Shown: in pieces, positions 1 to 9,699 of the stretch
Position numbering within the stretch: position 1 is the first letter of the stretch
How the letters are laid out: every line of letters begins with the position of its first letter
From: Symbiodinium natans
Taxonomy: Eukaryota; Sar; Dinophyceae; Suessiales; Symbiodiniaceae
Direction of reading: 5' to 3'
Assembly (NCBI GenBank): GCA_905221605.1
Contig: CAJNDS010000344.1
Location: forward strand, 96,454-160,453
Length of the DNA: 64,000 nt
Program-made: the position numbers and the translations under genes
The notes under the pieces: generated by a model
Database searches by the model: none
What the model was told of the DNA's origin: nothing
What the model saw: only the letters and a program-made list of their open reading frames with translations

Positions 1-602
1 CCCTACCAAGCCTGGTATTGGATGCAACTTGCCGACTCTGTGGCAGATATGGCTCAGATATGCTTTGAACACCAAGTCAGTAGGTGCAGCTAAATACGTC
101 CTCAGACCCTGCTCACGCACAGCATAGTCACTGTGCTTCCATCTCGTTCCCCCGACAGCGCCAAGAATTGCTATCCAACATGCGTAGGGTGCATCCATAG
201 CGGCTGATTGTGCGTATCCGAATGTTATTGATGGCCTGTGATACGGATGGTGACCTTTGCCTTGGAATTGGGCCAGGGTCAGCACGTACTTTCATCTTTG
301 GTTTCGCTTACACCTTCTGCCCGCGCCAAAAGCACGGCATTCGAACTGGAGCGGACGCAGGCTAGACACTGAGCTTACTGCACTTCCTTGCTCCCTTTCC
401 CACATTGGGGATGCGACCCGCTTTCGACTGCACAGGTAGAACAAATTGAGGACCAGCTGCGAGACAAGCAGGGCGTTGCAAAGAAACCAGGTAGTGGTGG
501 AGGACTGGCTGTTCAGGGTCTCTTGTGCTGGAGTTCGTGATGTGAGGACATCAGTAGAGCAAAGCAGATCTGAAGCCAACTGTAGTAGTTGTTGTACTGG
601 TA
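1..602. other. No supported gene
   Basis: Open frames up to 139 codons exist, but none looks like protein. I see no repeat here. Confidence 0.5.
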
Positions 603-752
603 GCAATTGGGGCGCTGCTGATTCAGATGAGAGTTGCGCCAGGCCCATTCGGCGGTTTGGCTGGTGCAGTTGGGGGCCTCGTGCTGGGCAGCAAAGGCTC
701 CAAGCATGCTGGAGATGGCCGCATTGGTGCTGGAAAGAAGTCGCATCTGTTC
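603..752 (+). CDS. Candidate Gly-rich exon 1
   Basis: The frame AIGALLIQMRVAPGPFGGLA, then GAVGGLVLGSKGS, ends at TGA. G-x-x-x-G spacing suggests a packed membrane or oligomer helix (glycine zipper). Composition differs from the other frames here. Function unknown. Confidence 0.35.
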
Positions 753-830
753 TGAATCGTCAAAGCACTACTACAGTTAGTTTGGCTGGCGGGTGCAAGC
801 TAACACCACCATCGCAATACTCGCACGATC

Positions 831-935
831 TCGCACGCGCTGAGGCAGCAAGGCATGCTGAATGATGCACTGGGTGGCATGGGAGTCGCCGGAACGCTGG
901 CCAGCGGCGCCTTAAACACTTTCGGAGACCTGGAA
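831..935 (+). CDS. Candidate Gly-rich exon 2
   Basis: The frame LRQQGMLNDALGGMGVAGT, then LASGALNTFGDLE, ends at TGA. It resembles the exon near 7.25 kb in pattern (G-M-L-x-x-A-L-G and alternating Gly/Ala). Confidence 0.35.
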
Positions 936-1340
936 TGATTCAGAAACATGGTGAAATTAGGCATATTCAGAGAAGTGCTTTGTGGCTGCGGAGCGGCGAA
1001 GCGTGAACCTCAAGATGTTCACGCACTTGGAACCCGAGGTTCGTCACCTGTTCTTTGGTCCCTACATTCTTTTGCACTGACAGGGCGACCGACTGGTAGC
1101 ACAACACACAAGCATTCTCAAGTTCAACGTAAGCTGAGTGGACTTTGAGCACAGCAAAGCCAAGGGCCATCACTGCTGGGCAAAGCAAAAGGTCCTGAGA
1201 TTGCGGAGGAGCGGACGGAATCTGGCACGGAGAACGCGGAGGTCAAAGCACAGATGACCGGAGAAGGAGCTGCTCCAACTTACTTATCCAATTTTTGCAA
1301 AAGCAACTTAGGAGTCTGTGCCGACGATGGTCTAATCGGG

Positions 1341-1380
1341 GGCAACTCGTAATTTCTGCTGCGGCAACTCGTAATTTCTG
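1341..1380. repeat. 18-bp repeat in near-tandem
   Basis: GGCAACTCGTAATTTCTG occurs at 1341-1358 and again at 1363-1380. Confidence 0.95.
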
Positions 1381-1739
1381 ATGCTGCTGGTAGCTGCCGG
1401 TTCGATCTCTGCAAAATTCAGCATCCACCAGGCTATGGCAACCAATGATTTTCTGGCAGTTGATGTTGGAACGATGCTCAATTTGCAACCTTTCGGTATA
1501 CGGTCTGAGATGAATGACGTTTGCGTACGGTTGGTTGCCTCATAAAAGCGTTGATCGTTAAGGCCTTCAACAAATATTGGTAGCCTGCAGGGGCTCGAAC
1601 AGGGGACAGCGCTCGCTATATTTTCGGAGTCGCCAGCTGCTTCCGATGCCCCGGGCCCGAGCCACTGATGTTCATGATGTGTGCTCTTTTAGGGGTGGTC
1701 GGTACCCCCGAAAAGAAAGGGAGTCTCCTCTTAACGAAT

Positions 1740-1811
1740 AGCGACGATGATGTACGCCTTGGTGCGCTCCAACAACGCACCAAGGAGCTCGAGGATAGCG
1801 CCAAAACGGCG
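1740..1811 (+). CDS. Candidate helical exon
   Basis: It reads DDDVRLGALQQRTKELEDSA and KTA between an AG acceptor and a GT donor. It is charged and heptad-like. No neighbour exon was joined. Confidence 0.4.
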
Positions 1812-2050
1812 GTATGCATGCATCTGAAAAAAGATAGCCTGAGCAAAGGTTTAAATCCTGAGTCTGAAACCAAAGACCTCAGCCTGAGCAGGCCTTGAAA
1901 ACTTAAGTCTCTAGGCCACCCCGCAAAGCATCTAAAGCTTTTGTAACCAAATTTCAAAGGGGTAGTCCAGCAGCTGCCAGACTACCCTGTAAGTTAGTTG
2001 AAGTTCTCGCTTCTAAAGCTTCCACTGACAGAAAACAAATTTAGATACAA

Positions 2051-2174
2051 AACGATTTTGCAATTTTGTTTTTGCCTGGTTTCGTTTTTGGAATTTCGGT
2101 TTTGAAAGGTTAAACAATTTTGCAATTTTGTTTTTGCCTGGTTTCGTTTTTGGAATTTCGGTTTTGAAAGGTTT
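2051..2174. repeat. 62-bp tandem duplication
   Basis: Two near-identical copies lie at 2051-2112 and 2113-2174, T-rich on this strand. It falls inside the possible element at 1.9-2.6 kb. Confidence 0.95.
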
Positions 2175-2444
2175 GCTCTTGAAGTTTCATCTTGTTTTTG
2201 AATTTGCAGAGTCTTTTGGCCACTTCTTTGCAAGATGACAACTCTTGAAAACCCTTTGGAAATATCTTGGCAAACCGGAATCCTTGCAAGTTGCAACAGA
2301 AAACTCTTGAAATATCGTTAGGTAACCTTTGGGAAACCTCAAAGAAGTCTTCGAAAACCGTTAGAAAAAGTTGACAATCTTGCAAACACACCGGCTTTAT
2401 TTATTTTATAATTGTATTATGTTTGTGCTTTTGTTTTGCTTCCC

Positions 2445-2468
2445 TTTTTTTTTGGGGGGGGGGGGGGG
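2445..2468. repeat. T9-G15 homopolymer run
   Basis: Nine T followed by fifteen G. Length may be inexact because such runs are error-prone in assemblies. Confidence 0.95.
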
Positions 2469-2591
2469 TTGGGAGAAGCCCAGGGACCCGCCAGAGCAGC
2501 GTCAAACCTAAGATTCCCTTATCGAAAGCCTTTGTATCGAGGCCCAGGAAATGAAGTTTCAAAGGGGTAGTCCAGCAGCTGCCCAACTACC

Positions 2592-3257
2592 ATATAATAT
2601 AAAGCGCTCCACCGTGTTGTGGTTCAGGGAAACCTGAATTAAGTTTGTCCCGCTGGTTAGTCACAAATCTCTGCAGTGTGAGGCCAGGGCCTGAGTCTTG
2701 CTGCCTGATTAGGAAAGCTTTCTGAGATCCAGCTTGAGGCTGGAGCTGACATTCCGAGCCCTAATCGAGGCTAAATGTGGCCTGAGACTTGAAAACCATT
2801 CTGCCTTTTGAGTTCCTTTTTATTAAGCTGCTGAGCTCCTTCCGAAGCCCTCTGAGCTCCTGAAAGCTTTCTGAGTTGCTTCTGCAAGCCTTTTGAGTTC
2901 CTTTCACCCCGCCGGGATCATTTTGTGACTAATCAACATGCTGGTAAGGCACCAGGAAACTTGGCACACACTAAGGCGCTGGACTGGCTAAATGAAATGT
3001 TTGATTGTCTCATGTGAAGTTTCACGTCCATTCATCTCGAGGGTTCTTCGAAGGAGGGATTTGTTTGAGCGGAGGTTGCCATCCCCTTGGCTGTGCCCTG
3101 GCAGACGATAGCAACGGCAATCATGATGCAGTAGATGTCCCGAGGGGGAATCGGGTCGGGTGAACTGAGAATTCAGCGCAGACAGGACAAATTGGTCAAC
3201 AAATCTCAAGCCACGATCGATGTAGCCAGCTTTGCCATACGCGCTGGTATGCGACAG
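2592..3257. other. Non-coding stretch with degenerate TCTGAGCTCCT repeats
   Basis: At 2800-2905 the words GAGCTCCT, GAGTTCCT and CTTTCTGAG recur at irregular spacing. A minus-strand frame from 3608 runs through the right part. Confidence 0.5.
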
Positions 3258-4403
3258 GAGAGGATGTGGCTCCTGTTTCGGAGGTGGCTGAGCAGAAAGA
3301 GGTGGATGAAGCCGAGGACCAGGAAGGCGAAGGCAGGATGATGTTTGTCGGATATCGATGGGCCCCACAACTTCCATATATAACATCGAGGATCTCTGGG
3401 TCTCGGCAGTCTCCTTGAACTTAACTCTTTTGCTGTGTCTGTTTCGGGTGGCCGCAGGGTTGATGTGCTGGCCAATGTGCTGGATGTAGTATGTAGTGAG
3501 TAGCCTGCCGCGTGCGAGCGCGAGAGTCCAAACAACACCTCGACAGTGTTTTTTTGGTTGCATTCCTGTCTCTAGCCTTCTATACCCCGCTTGCCAGCCT
3601 GCGCACATTGCTCTGCTGTAGGTCCACCACCTGGTGACATTGAAGAGAAGATGGGCAAGGCTGGCCCCATCCCAGAGGTTTGTTCAGTTTGTTCATGTGT
3701 CCTTGCCCGACCCCGAGGCTCCTGACATTAGCGTTGCCGACTTGTACAAGTACTACACAAACCGCCTGGCACGGCGTGCCAGACAGGCAGCCATGATAGC
3801 AGACCAGGCGGTACAGGAGCCATGACAGCCTCAGGGCATAGTCATAGCCATGCATCTGTGACATGTTCCTCTCTGACCAAAACTCCAAAACTCGATGCCA
3901 TGCGCTCTAGTCTCAGGAGGCCTGGAAGCAGCAGCAGCTGGCACGGTACTGGAATCGACAGGCCCTGGAAGCTGAGGCCGCTGCAAGAAAGGCTCTGCCA
4001 CCAAAGGCCCGCGTTGGAGAGCGGCCTTAGATCAAGGACCATGGGCATGCAGCAAGTCGACTGCCTTTCAGGTGGATGACGAGCGCTCTACGCAACCTTG
4101 CTGCACGTGATGGCACTCCGAAAGTGCGAGGATAGAGAAAGCCTAGCTCTGCCGACTGACTGTGCGAAAGCGAATGAGCGGATCCCACGTGAAACTCAAG
4201 CGCGGGGCCGATGTGGTTTTGCGGCTTTGTATTGGCGAATTTGTTGAGTACTGCACAATACTTATTACGTACTAGTCGCCGGTTTCATGGTGGTTGTCAG
4301 GCTGGCGCACTTAACTTAGGTTAGGAGACTAGGTGCATCCTTTGGCATCCTGATGCTTGCCGAGGTGGCAGCTCAAGGTGCCACCTGGATGGGAAGTGCC
4401 TCC
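3258..4403 (+). CDS. Unrecognised acidic-then-helical protein, six phase-compatible exons
   Basis: Exons at 3258-3332, 3622-3677, 3751-3807, 3920-4020, 4072-4130 and 4378-4403 join in phase through GC, GT and GA donors. The reading is EDVAPVSEVAEQKEVDEAED, then EGEGPPPGDIEEKMGKAGP, a YYTNRLARRARQAAMIADQ helix, AWKQQQLARYWNRQALEAEA, WMTSALRNLAARDGTPK and ATWMGSASEP. The N-terminal part is strongly acidic, the middle is a basic amphipathic helix. No known domain is seen; both ends are open. A 206-aa open frame on the minus strand (2988-3608) overlaps and is the rival reading. Confidence 0.55.
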
Positions 4404-5290
4404 GAGCCCAATCGTTTCTGCCCATGATCCTCGATCAGTCACTATATATTCTGGCACAATGTCGTCAGGGTGGCCTGGCACGACTTGGCAATCAGAACCG
4501 GACCGGGCTTGCGATGTGCTGTCTCAGAAAGCGACAAGCGGATAATTCAACGCCTGTTCACATATCATTATAGATGCAACAGCTGCTAAGGTTGGTGATG
4601 GCTGGGACTGTGGCTAGCATTTGGGAGAGCAACCTGAAAAGCCACATGCTTCGCATTCATACTCCATGCATGTCCTGGATCGGCTCCGGCCATTTCAGAA
4701 ACATCCACGCAACAGTGAGGTCCAGCGGCCAGATGCCCATTCAGAAGAGGATCAGTTGCGACCTTTTTTCCTACAATAACTTAAGGTTGCTGCAGGCAGC
4801 TGCAGGGATGCCTTAGTGTAGTTGCGGCGTCCCTGCCCTGATCCGGAGCTGACGCAACGTACCGCCCCTGCATTAACGTTGAAGCACGATGCGAGTTTGT
4901 CAAGCCGGTAGATCGATAGATCTTCTGGCACGACCCGTGCGCTCTCACGATCCCACCGCGATGCGTTGCACGATAGACGGTGCAAAGTGTAAAAAAGACG
5001 TTGACCTGGCGAGTGAAGGCTGCACAGGAGGTGAAGGCTGCACAGGGCTGCACATCCCCTAAACGTCTTAGACTCCCAGACAGAATCGATGCAGCCATGG
5101 ACGCAGTGCATTCCATGCCTGCCAAATCAGGCGGCAACCAAACAGGTGCCAGCCCAGAAAGCGTTCATATCGATTTTTGGGTTTTGAGGGGCGGAGTTGT
5201 TCTTGAAAAGTCTGTGCTCGAAAGGGACGAAGACCCGGGCATGCGCATGCGTGTGCTTGTTTGTTTGCTTAGCTTCACCTTGTAGGTACC
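4404..5290. other. No exon assigned
   Basis: Possible further exons of the 3.3-4.4 kb gene may lie here, but none could be joined. A TGCACAGGAGGTGAAGGC-type short repeat occurs at 5020-5050. Confidence 0.4.
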
Positions 5291-5295
5291 GACTG

Positions 5296-5360
5296 GACCT
5301 TTGCACAATGGAAGAATTGCGCGCAGCCACTCTTCCTCTGAACAACGTTTTCTACACACA
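5296..5360 (+). CDS. Candidate exon MEELRAATLPLNN
   Basis: The frame YRLDLCTMEELRAATLPLNN continues to VFYTH. It is coding-like but short. Borders and product are unknown. Confidence 0.25.
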
Positions 5361-5635
5361 TAAGCACGGCACTTGTGGATGGCGAGTGGCTTGTTGGAAA
5401 GTGTCTTCATTCATGGTTTCGCATGCTGATTATGCTGATCTGCCAAGTGCTCTGCACGAGTCTGCTCGCAGCTGTGTTGTCCAAATCTGTGTCAGCAAAG
5501 AGCACAGCCCGTGTACTGAGTGTACTGTTTTTGCGCATCGCGCTTGGATGTGCTTCAGCGTTGACGCAAGAGCACAGATGCTGTAAAAAAGAAAGAGGAC
5601 AAACATTTGTTGAACCATAACTGAGGTCTCCCAGA

Positions 5636-5731
5636 AATGTCATTCAACGAGGCAGTGCACGAGGTCTTCCTTCCATTGGAAGGGGAGGCCGGTGTTGCTG
5701 GGCATATTCCGAGCTGTGCGCTCGAGCTTGC
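5636..5731 (+). CDS. Candidate exon MSFNEAVHEVFLPLEG
   Basis: The frame MSFNEAVHEVFLPLEGEAG, then VAGHIPSCALELA, ends at TGA. An AG acceptor lies just upstream (CTCCCAG). No family is recognised. Confidence 0.35.
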
Positions 5732-6360
5732 CTGACGATGCTCGAATCGACATTCAGGTGTGTGATGCATCCGCGACTGTGTTCCTGTCTATTCTGTGTG
5801 CCATTGGCCTGGCAACTTGGTGCACCAATCTTGGCCGAACATGCTTGAGCCTATTACTTCGGAGCATGCGTGAGCAGTGACTATACCCAATGTCCGCATG
5901 CACATATGGACATTTTCCTTTTGCGCACGGCACACTGCATGAGGCGGTTAGTCTCTTTGGATACCGGATCTACAAGGCGTGGCTGCCTGCATGACTGCCA
6001 CTTAGGTCTAGTATGTGCAGTTGCTGACATTATGTGCTTAGCCAGAATTGTCGCCCGTGCATTGGAGGAACATAAACGGAATTTTGTACCCAGTAGCAGA
6101 ATACACACATCAAAAGGTGGTGATGGTGTTCTTCGCGCTGGACAGGTGGCATTCCCATTCTTTGCCTTCCTTGTTGGGTTCGGCTTGGAGGCGGACGTTT
6201 TAATTTCAGATGCTGTCTGGTTACATCTAGTATTCATGAGATTTCCACTTTCAACGGGCCCTGAGTCTCTTGAGGCTGCGAGGCCCTGATAGGGTGTATC
6301 AACTTCACTCTTCATGCTCGTCGGCGCCCGGTTGTAGACCCACCGGGAACGGCCACCAAT

Positions 6361-6380
6361 GGTTTAGTTTAGGTTTAGGG
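6361..6380 (+). repeat. Telomere-like TTTAGGG motif cluster
   Basis: GGTTTAGTTTAGGTTTAGGG resembles degenerate plant-type telomere units, as also used by dinoflagellates. It is probably interstitial. Confidence 0.6.
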
Positions 6381-6828
6381 TACGTCCCAATGCTTGCATG
6401 CTCGTTGTACGTGATCTCTTCGTGCACTTCTTGAGCTGCTGGCTTTCCAACTCTGCTGTCCGGAAGTCTTTCGGTTGATCGGAATTCCCGGATGTATCGC
6501 CAACGCACCGTGCATCTGCACCGCGTGTTGCACCTGCAAGAACAAGCGTCTGCTGTAGAGCTGCCGTCGAATTGTGCACAAAATTCGTCCGCCCGGTAAT
6601 CGTCTTTGGCACTCCTCCCTTTGCCAGTGGCAAGAGGCCCACAAGGCAGTAATCGAGATACTGAGCAGATGCACTAAGACCCATTCGTTTGATGATCTTT
6701 CAGGTGGAGCCACAGCTCTACATGCTAAACCTAGGTTTCGGAGTTGATTGGTGCTCAACGGTTTCTCAACATCTCCATTGTCTTTCTAGCATGTTGTGCT
6801 GACAGGTGCTTCCGTTTGCTGTATCCGC

Positions 6829-6955
6829 TCTCAGGCACTCATTGGTTCGCACTGGGTGAACTTGGTGCCAGACGAGGCCACAACAGTGAAGAAGGCCACG
6901 CCGATCTCAGATGAACCTGCAAAAAGACCCAGCAAGACAGTCCTTTTAATTGGGA
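6829..6955 (+). CDS. Candidate exon ALIGSHWVNLVPDEA
   Basis: After the acceptor CTCTCAG the frame reads ALIGSHWVNLVPDEATTVKK and ATPISDEPAKRPSKTV. It is a natural composition with a charged tail. Product unknown. Confidence 0.4.
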
Positions 6956-7244
6956 CCTTCGGGATGCAGAGAGAGAGAGAGAGTCCCTTTAATTTTCTGT
7001 TGGTTCTGTCTTTCAGTCAGTAGACCCGGCTGCCAGTCTGGCATATGAGTGCAATCTAGGGTAATCTTCGCATAGTCCAAGACGATATGTGGTAGCTAGG
7101 ATCTCTACACCATGCATGCGCAAGGAAGCCTGTCTCGAAACAGTTGCGTTCTGCTGTTTGGATGTCTATTGCAAATTCCGCAGCAATCTGTTGTAACTGG
7201 TTTCATGGCAGAAGCCAGCTGAACGCATGCTCCGCATGTGCCCT

Positions 7245-7359
7245 GCTACTTTTGGATCAGGTGATCGTGCTGGTATGCTGCGTGCTCTGGGGAACTTTGG
7301 CAGCGGTACAGCGCTCAGTATGGCAGGTCTTGCGGGGACAAGCTTGATGCCTCAGGCAT
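7245..7359 (+). CDS. Candidate Gly-rich exon 3
   Basis: The frame FGSGDRAGMLRALGNFGSG, then TALSMAGLAGTSLM, is similar in pattern to the Gly-rich exon at 831-935. The two may belong to one gene or be internal repeats. Confidence 0.4.
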
Positions 7360-7680
7360 GTGGCCACCTGTGTGGGCAAGCTGCCACGATGGAAGCATCC
7401 CCAGTATTCTCGATTCAAGGTGCTTGCCCAGAGGTGCAGGCAAAGCATTGAAAAGGCAGGACTGTCCTGTTTACAAGATTGCTTGAGTTGGTAGGCCTTG
7501 AAACAAGAAGATGCAAACACCAGCAAAAGAATGTGGTTTAGTCGAAACAGGGGAATGCATCACGATCCTGCGGAGAGAGAAACAAGAACGCGCTCTTGTG
7601 ATCAGTTCCACGCCGAATTCATGAAAGTAGGGCTCATGGCTTGTGAGAACATGTCTCAAAGGATCAGCTGAACATGACAG

Positions 7681-7750
7681 GTGCTGGGCATTGTTTTCGG
7701 CGTGTTTCTGGGACTTGCTGTGACAGGCAAGCTTTGCAAGCGTTTGGTTC
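7681..7750 (+). CDS. Candidate membrane-segment exon
   Basis: After ATGACAG the frame reads VLGIVFGVFLGLAVTGKLCK, a likely transmembrane helix followed by basic residues. The rest of the gene is not identified. Confidence 0.35.
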
Positions 7751-9026
7751 TTCATAAGCTCTTTCCCCCACATAGACATCCTACAGTGCACCACGAAACC
7801 AGACTTTTGCAGATTTGTCTGGAATACACTTTGGCAGCCTGGGTAAGCCTGATAAGCCACATCAGCCATGGGCATCATGTGCAACTTGGAAGTCGGGAAG
7901 TGGAATCATGTCAAATCATGCGAAGTCATGTGTAAACCCTATCGCAGGCATCCTCGTGTATGCTCTCCAGAGGCCAGAATGCTTGTGCAATCTTGTGCAC
8001 ACATGCTTCGTGAGTTGTTGCTCAATGCTCCTTCGGCACGTTCTTTTGGAAGTCATGAGGCCACTGAGCAATTCATTTGGGCCTGCCTACAAGGGTTGGG
8101 ACCAATTTGGAGGCACTGGCGAGAGGCTGCTCACGAGAATGCTCGAACCCCTCGTGCCCTGCAGGTGTCACCCTCGGAGTCCCGCTTGCCATGCTAGCGG
8201 GGTACTTGTGCAGGCTGGTAGTGTTGTAGCTTGCGCTTGTTTCTTTGTGTTTTCAGAATGTGCTCGGTACCCCCCCTCGTACGAAACTTAACTCGCCACT
8301 GCCGCCAATCGCCGATTCTCGGGAGTCGGTCGGAGCACTTTGCGCATATGTGTGTGATGCATGTCCGCATCACCCAGGCCATCATGCACTGCGAGTATAT
8401 ATCGGCTATTATCGGCTGCAAAAACACATCGCTCTGACCTGTGCGACACGTTGCTTGTGTTGCCTGTGCGCACATTCACACAGACACCGGGCCAGCTTGA
8501 ATTGGCAGAAGCTCCTTCTTGGACTGTGACTGTGTTTTTTAGTGTACATCCTCCATTTCGCAAGTAAGGCAAGTAGGCACATGTGCAGAAGAATCGAATT
8601 ATATATGTATTGTCGAAGCAGCGACAAGCTGAGGCCGGGGGAGTTCTCGTTTGTGAGGGCTCTCGGGGAGGCCTTGGGCTCGAAAGTGACGGAAGAACAT
8701 TTTGACATCCATTTTGAGTAGTTTTACAGGGCTCGCCTGTCTCTCTGCTTTGATTTGCTCGATTTGCTCTGGTGGGGATTCCCTCTATTGGCCTCGCAAA
8801 CAGAAGCATTGCAACTCAGCGGCTGCATACTGAAAGTTATTGAAATGGGTAAGTCGCTAAGCAGTACGATGACGTCAGCCGCACCCCACGGGCAGCCAGC
8901 ATTGGAACAACTGTCGCCTTTCTCTTGTGGCGTTGACAACGTTGAGCAAAACCTGACCGAAAGATTCAAAAGATGCATTGGGCACATGAGCAGAAGCCTT
9001 TTGAACGTAACCTGCATGTACCGTTT

Positions 9027-9116
9027 AGCACGAGTTTCCGGGCTCTTCACGGACACTTTGATCTCTTCAACTTGGAGCCTGCGAAGTTCGGCTGGGCGGC
9101 ATGTATCGCACAATTT
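9027..9116 (+). CDS. Candidate exon FRALHGHFDLFNLEP
   Basis: The frame SFRALHGHFDLFNLEPAKFG and WAACIAQF ends at TGA. It is coding-like; a different frame is open on the minus strand over the same bases. Confidence 0.3.
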
Positions 9117-9185
9117 TGAACTGCTTGTGGTACACTCTGATATATGCATTCCGAGTGCATGTTTGCATCCGAGACGACCACAGGT

Positions 9186-9285
9186 CTTGGGTGAAGCACC
9201 TCATCATGTTTATCACCGCCTTCTTCGGCGCCTGGGTTGCGTGGCTTTGCGCTACGAACTTGCTGAAGTGCGCGGAGGCCTCCAG
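9186..9285 (+). CDS. Candidate membrane-segment exon
   Basis: The frame WVKHLIMFITAFFGAWVAWL, then CATNLLKCAEASREH, is a strong hydrophobic helix followed by a charged stretch. With the helices at 7681 and 13869 it suggests an integral membrane protein on the plus strand. Confidence 0.35.
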
Positions 9286-9390
9286 AGAGCATCCGGATCT
9301 GCAGCATGCAACGCGTTGCAATTTCTCATTCCTGTCGCCCGAGCATCCATCTTGTCCATGCTTGTATGAGGAAGTCCTCAGTACAAGACT

Positions 9391-9478
9391 GTTTAAGCCT
9401 CGAAGGTTGAGTCCGAACTGCTGAATCGACACATCATCAACGTGGTCATTGTCATAGGCAGGAGTTCCGTTGACATGA
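9391..9478 (-). CDS. Candidate minus-strand exon
   Basis: The minus frame reads VNIHVNGTPAYDNDHVDD, then VSIQQFGLNLR, before a GC donor and after a CAG acceptor. It is a natural composition without repeats. It suggests a gene on the opposite strand; not recognised. Confidence 0.35.
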
Positions 9479-9699
9479 ATGTTCACCACACTGTTTCAAA
9501 AGACTAAAAGACTTCTGAAATTCATGAGCAGGCCTCGGCTTTCTTGGGCTCATCGCGCAGATCTTGTGGCAGCCTCGTGGAGAGCGCAAGATGCGTGGCT
9601 TGGAAAATCTTGGAACCAAGTCTTTTGGGAAACTCTACCGGGCAATGTTGCCCAGGGTTAACGATCATATGCGGGTCGGCTTCATGTCATAGCCGTCAC

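Larger units (their letters stand above)
1931..2591 (+). mobile_element. Possible small element flanked by hairpin-bearing direct repeats
   Basis: An identical 27-bp sequence occurs at 1952-1978 and 2557-2583, extended upstream by a similar T-C-x-A-A-A-G-C-x-T-T-T-G-T-A stretch (1931 and 2522). Each copy runs into a hairpin: GGTAGTC with GACTACC (1961-1986), and GGTAGT with ACTACC (2566-2591). The interior holds the 62-bp tandem repeat and a T9-G15 run. It could be a non-autonomous element or a larger duplication. Confidence 0.4.

Noticed and set aside
257-865. Start-to-stop frames in the first kilobase as complete genes
   Set aside because: They overlap in several frames and look unlike protein; only the Gly-rich stretches have a pattern.
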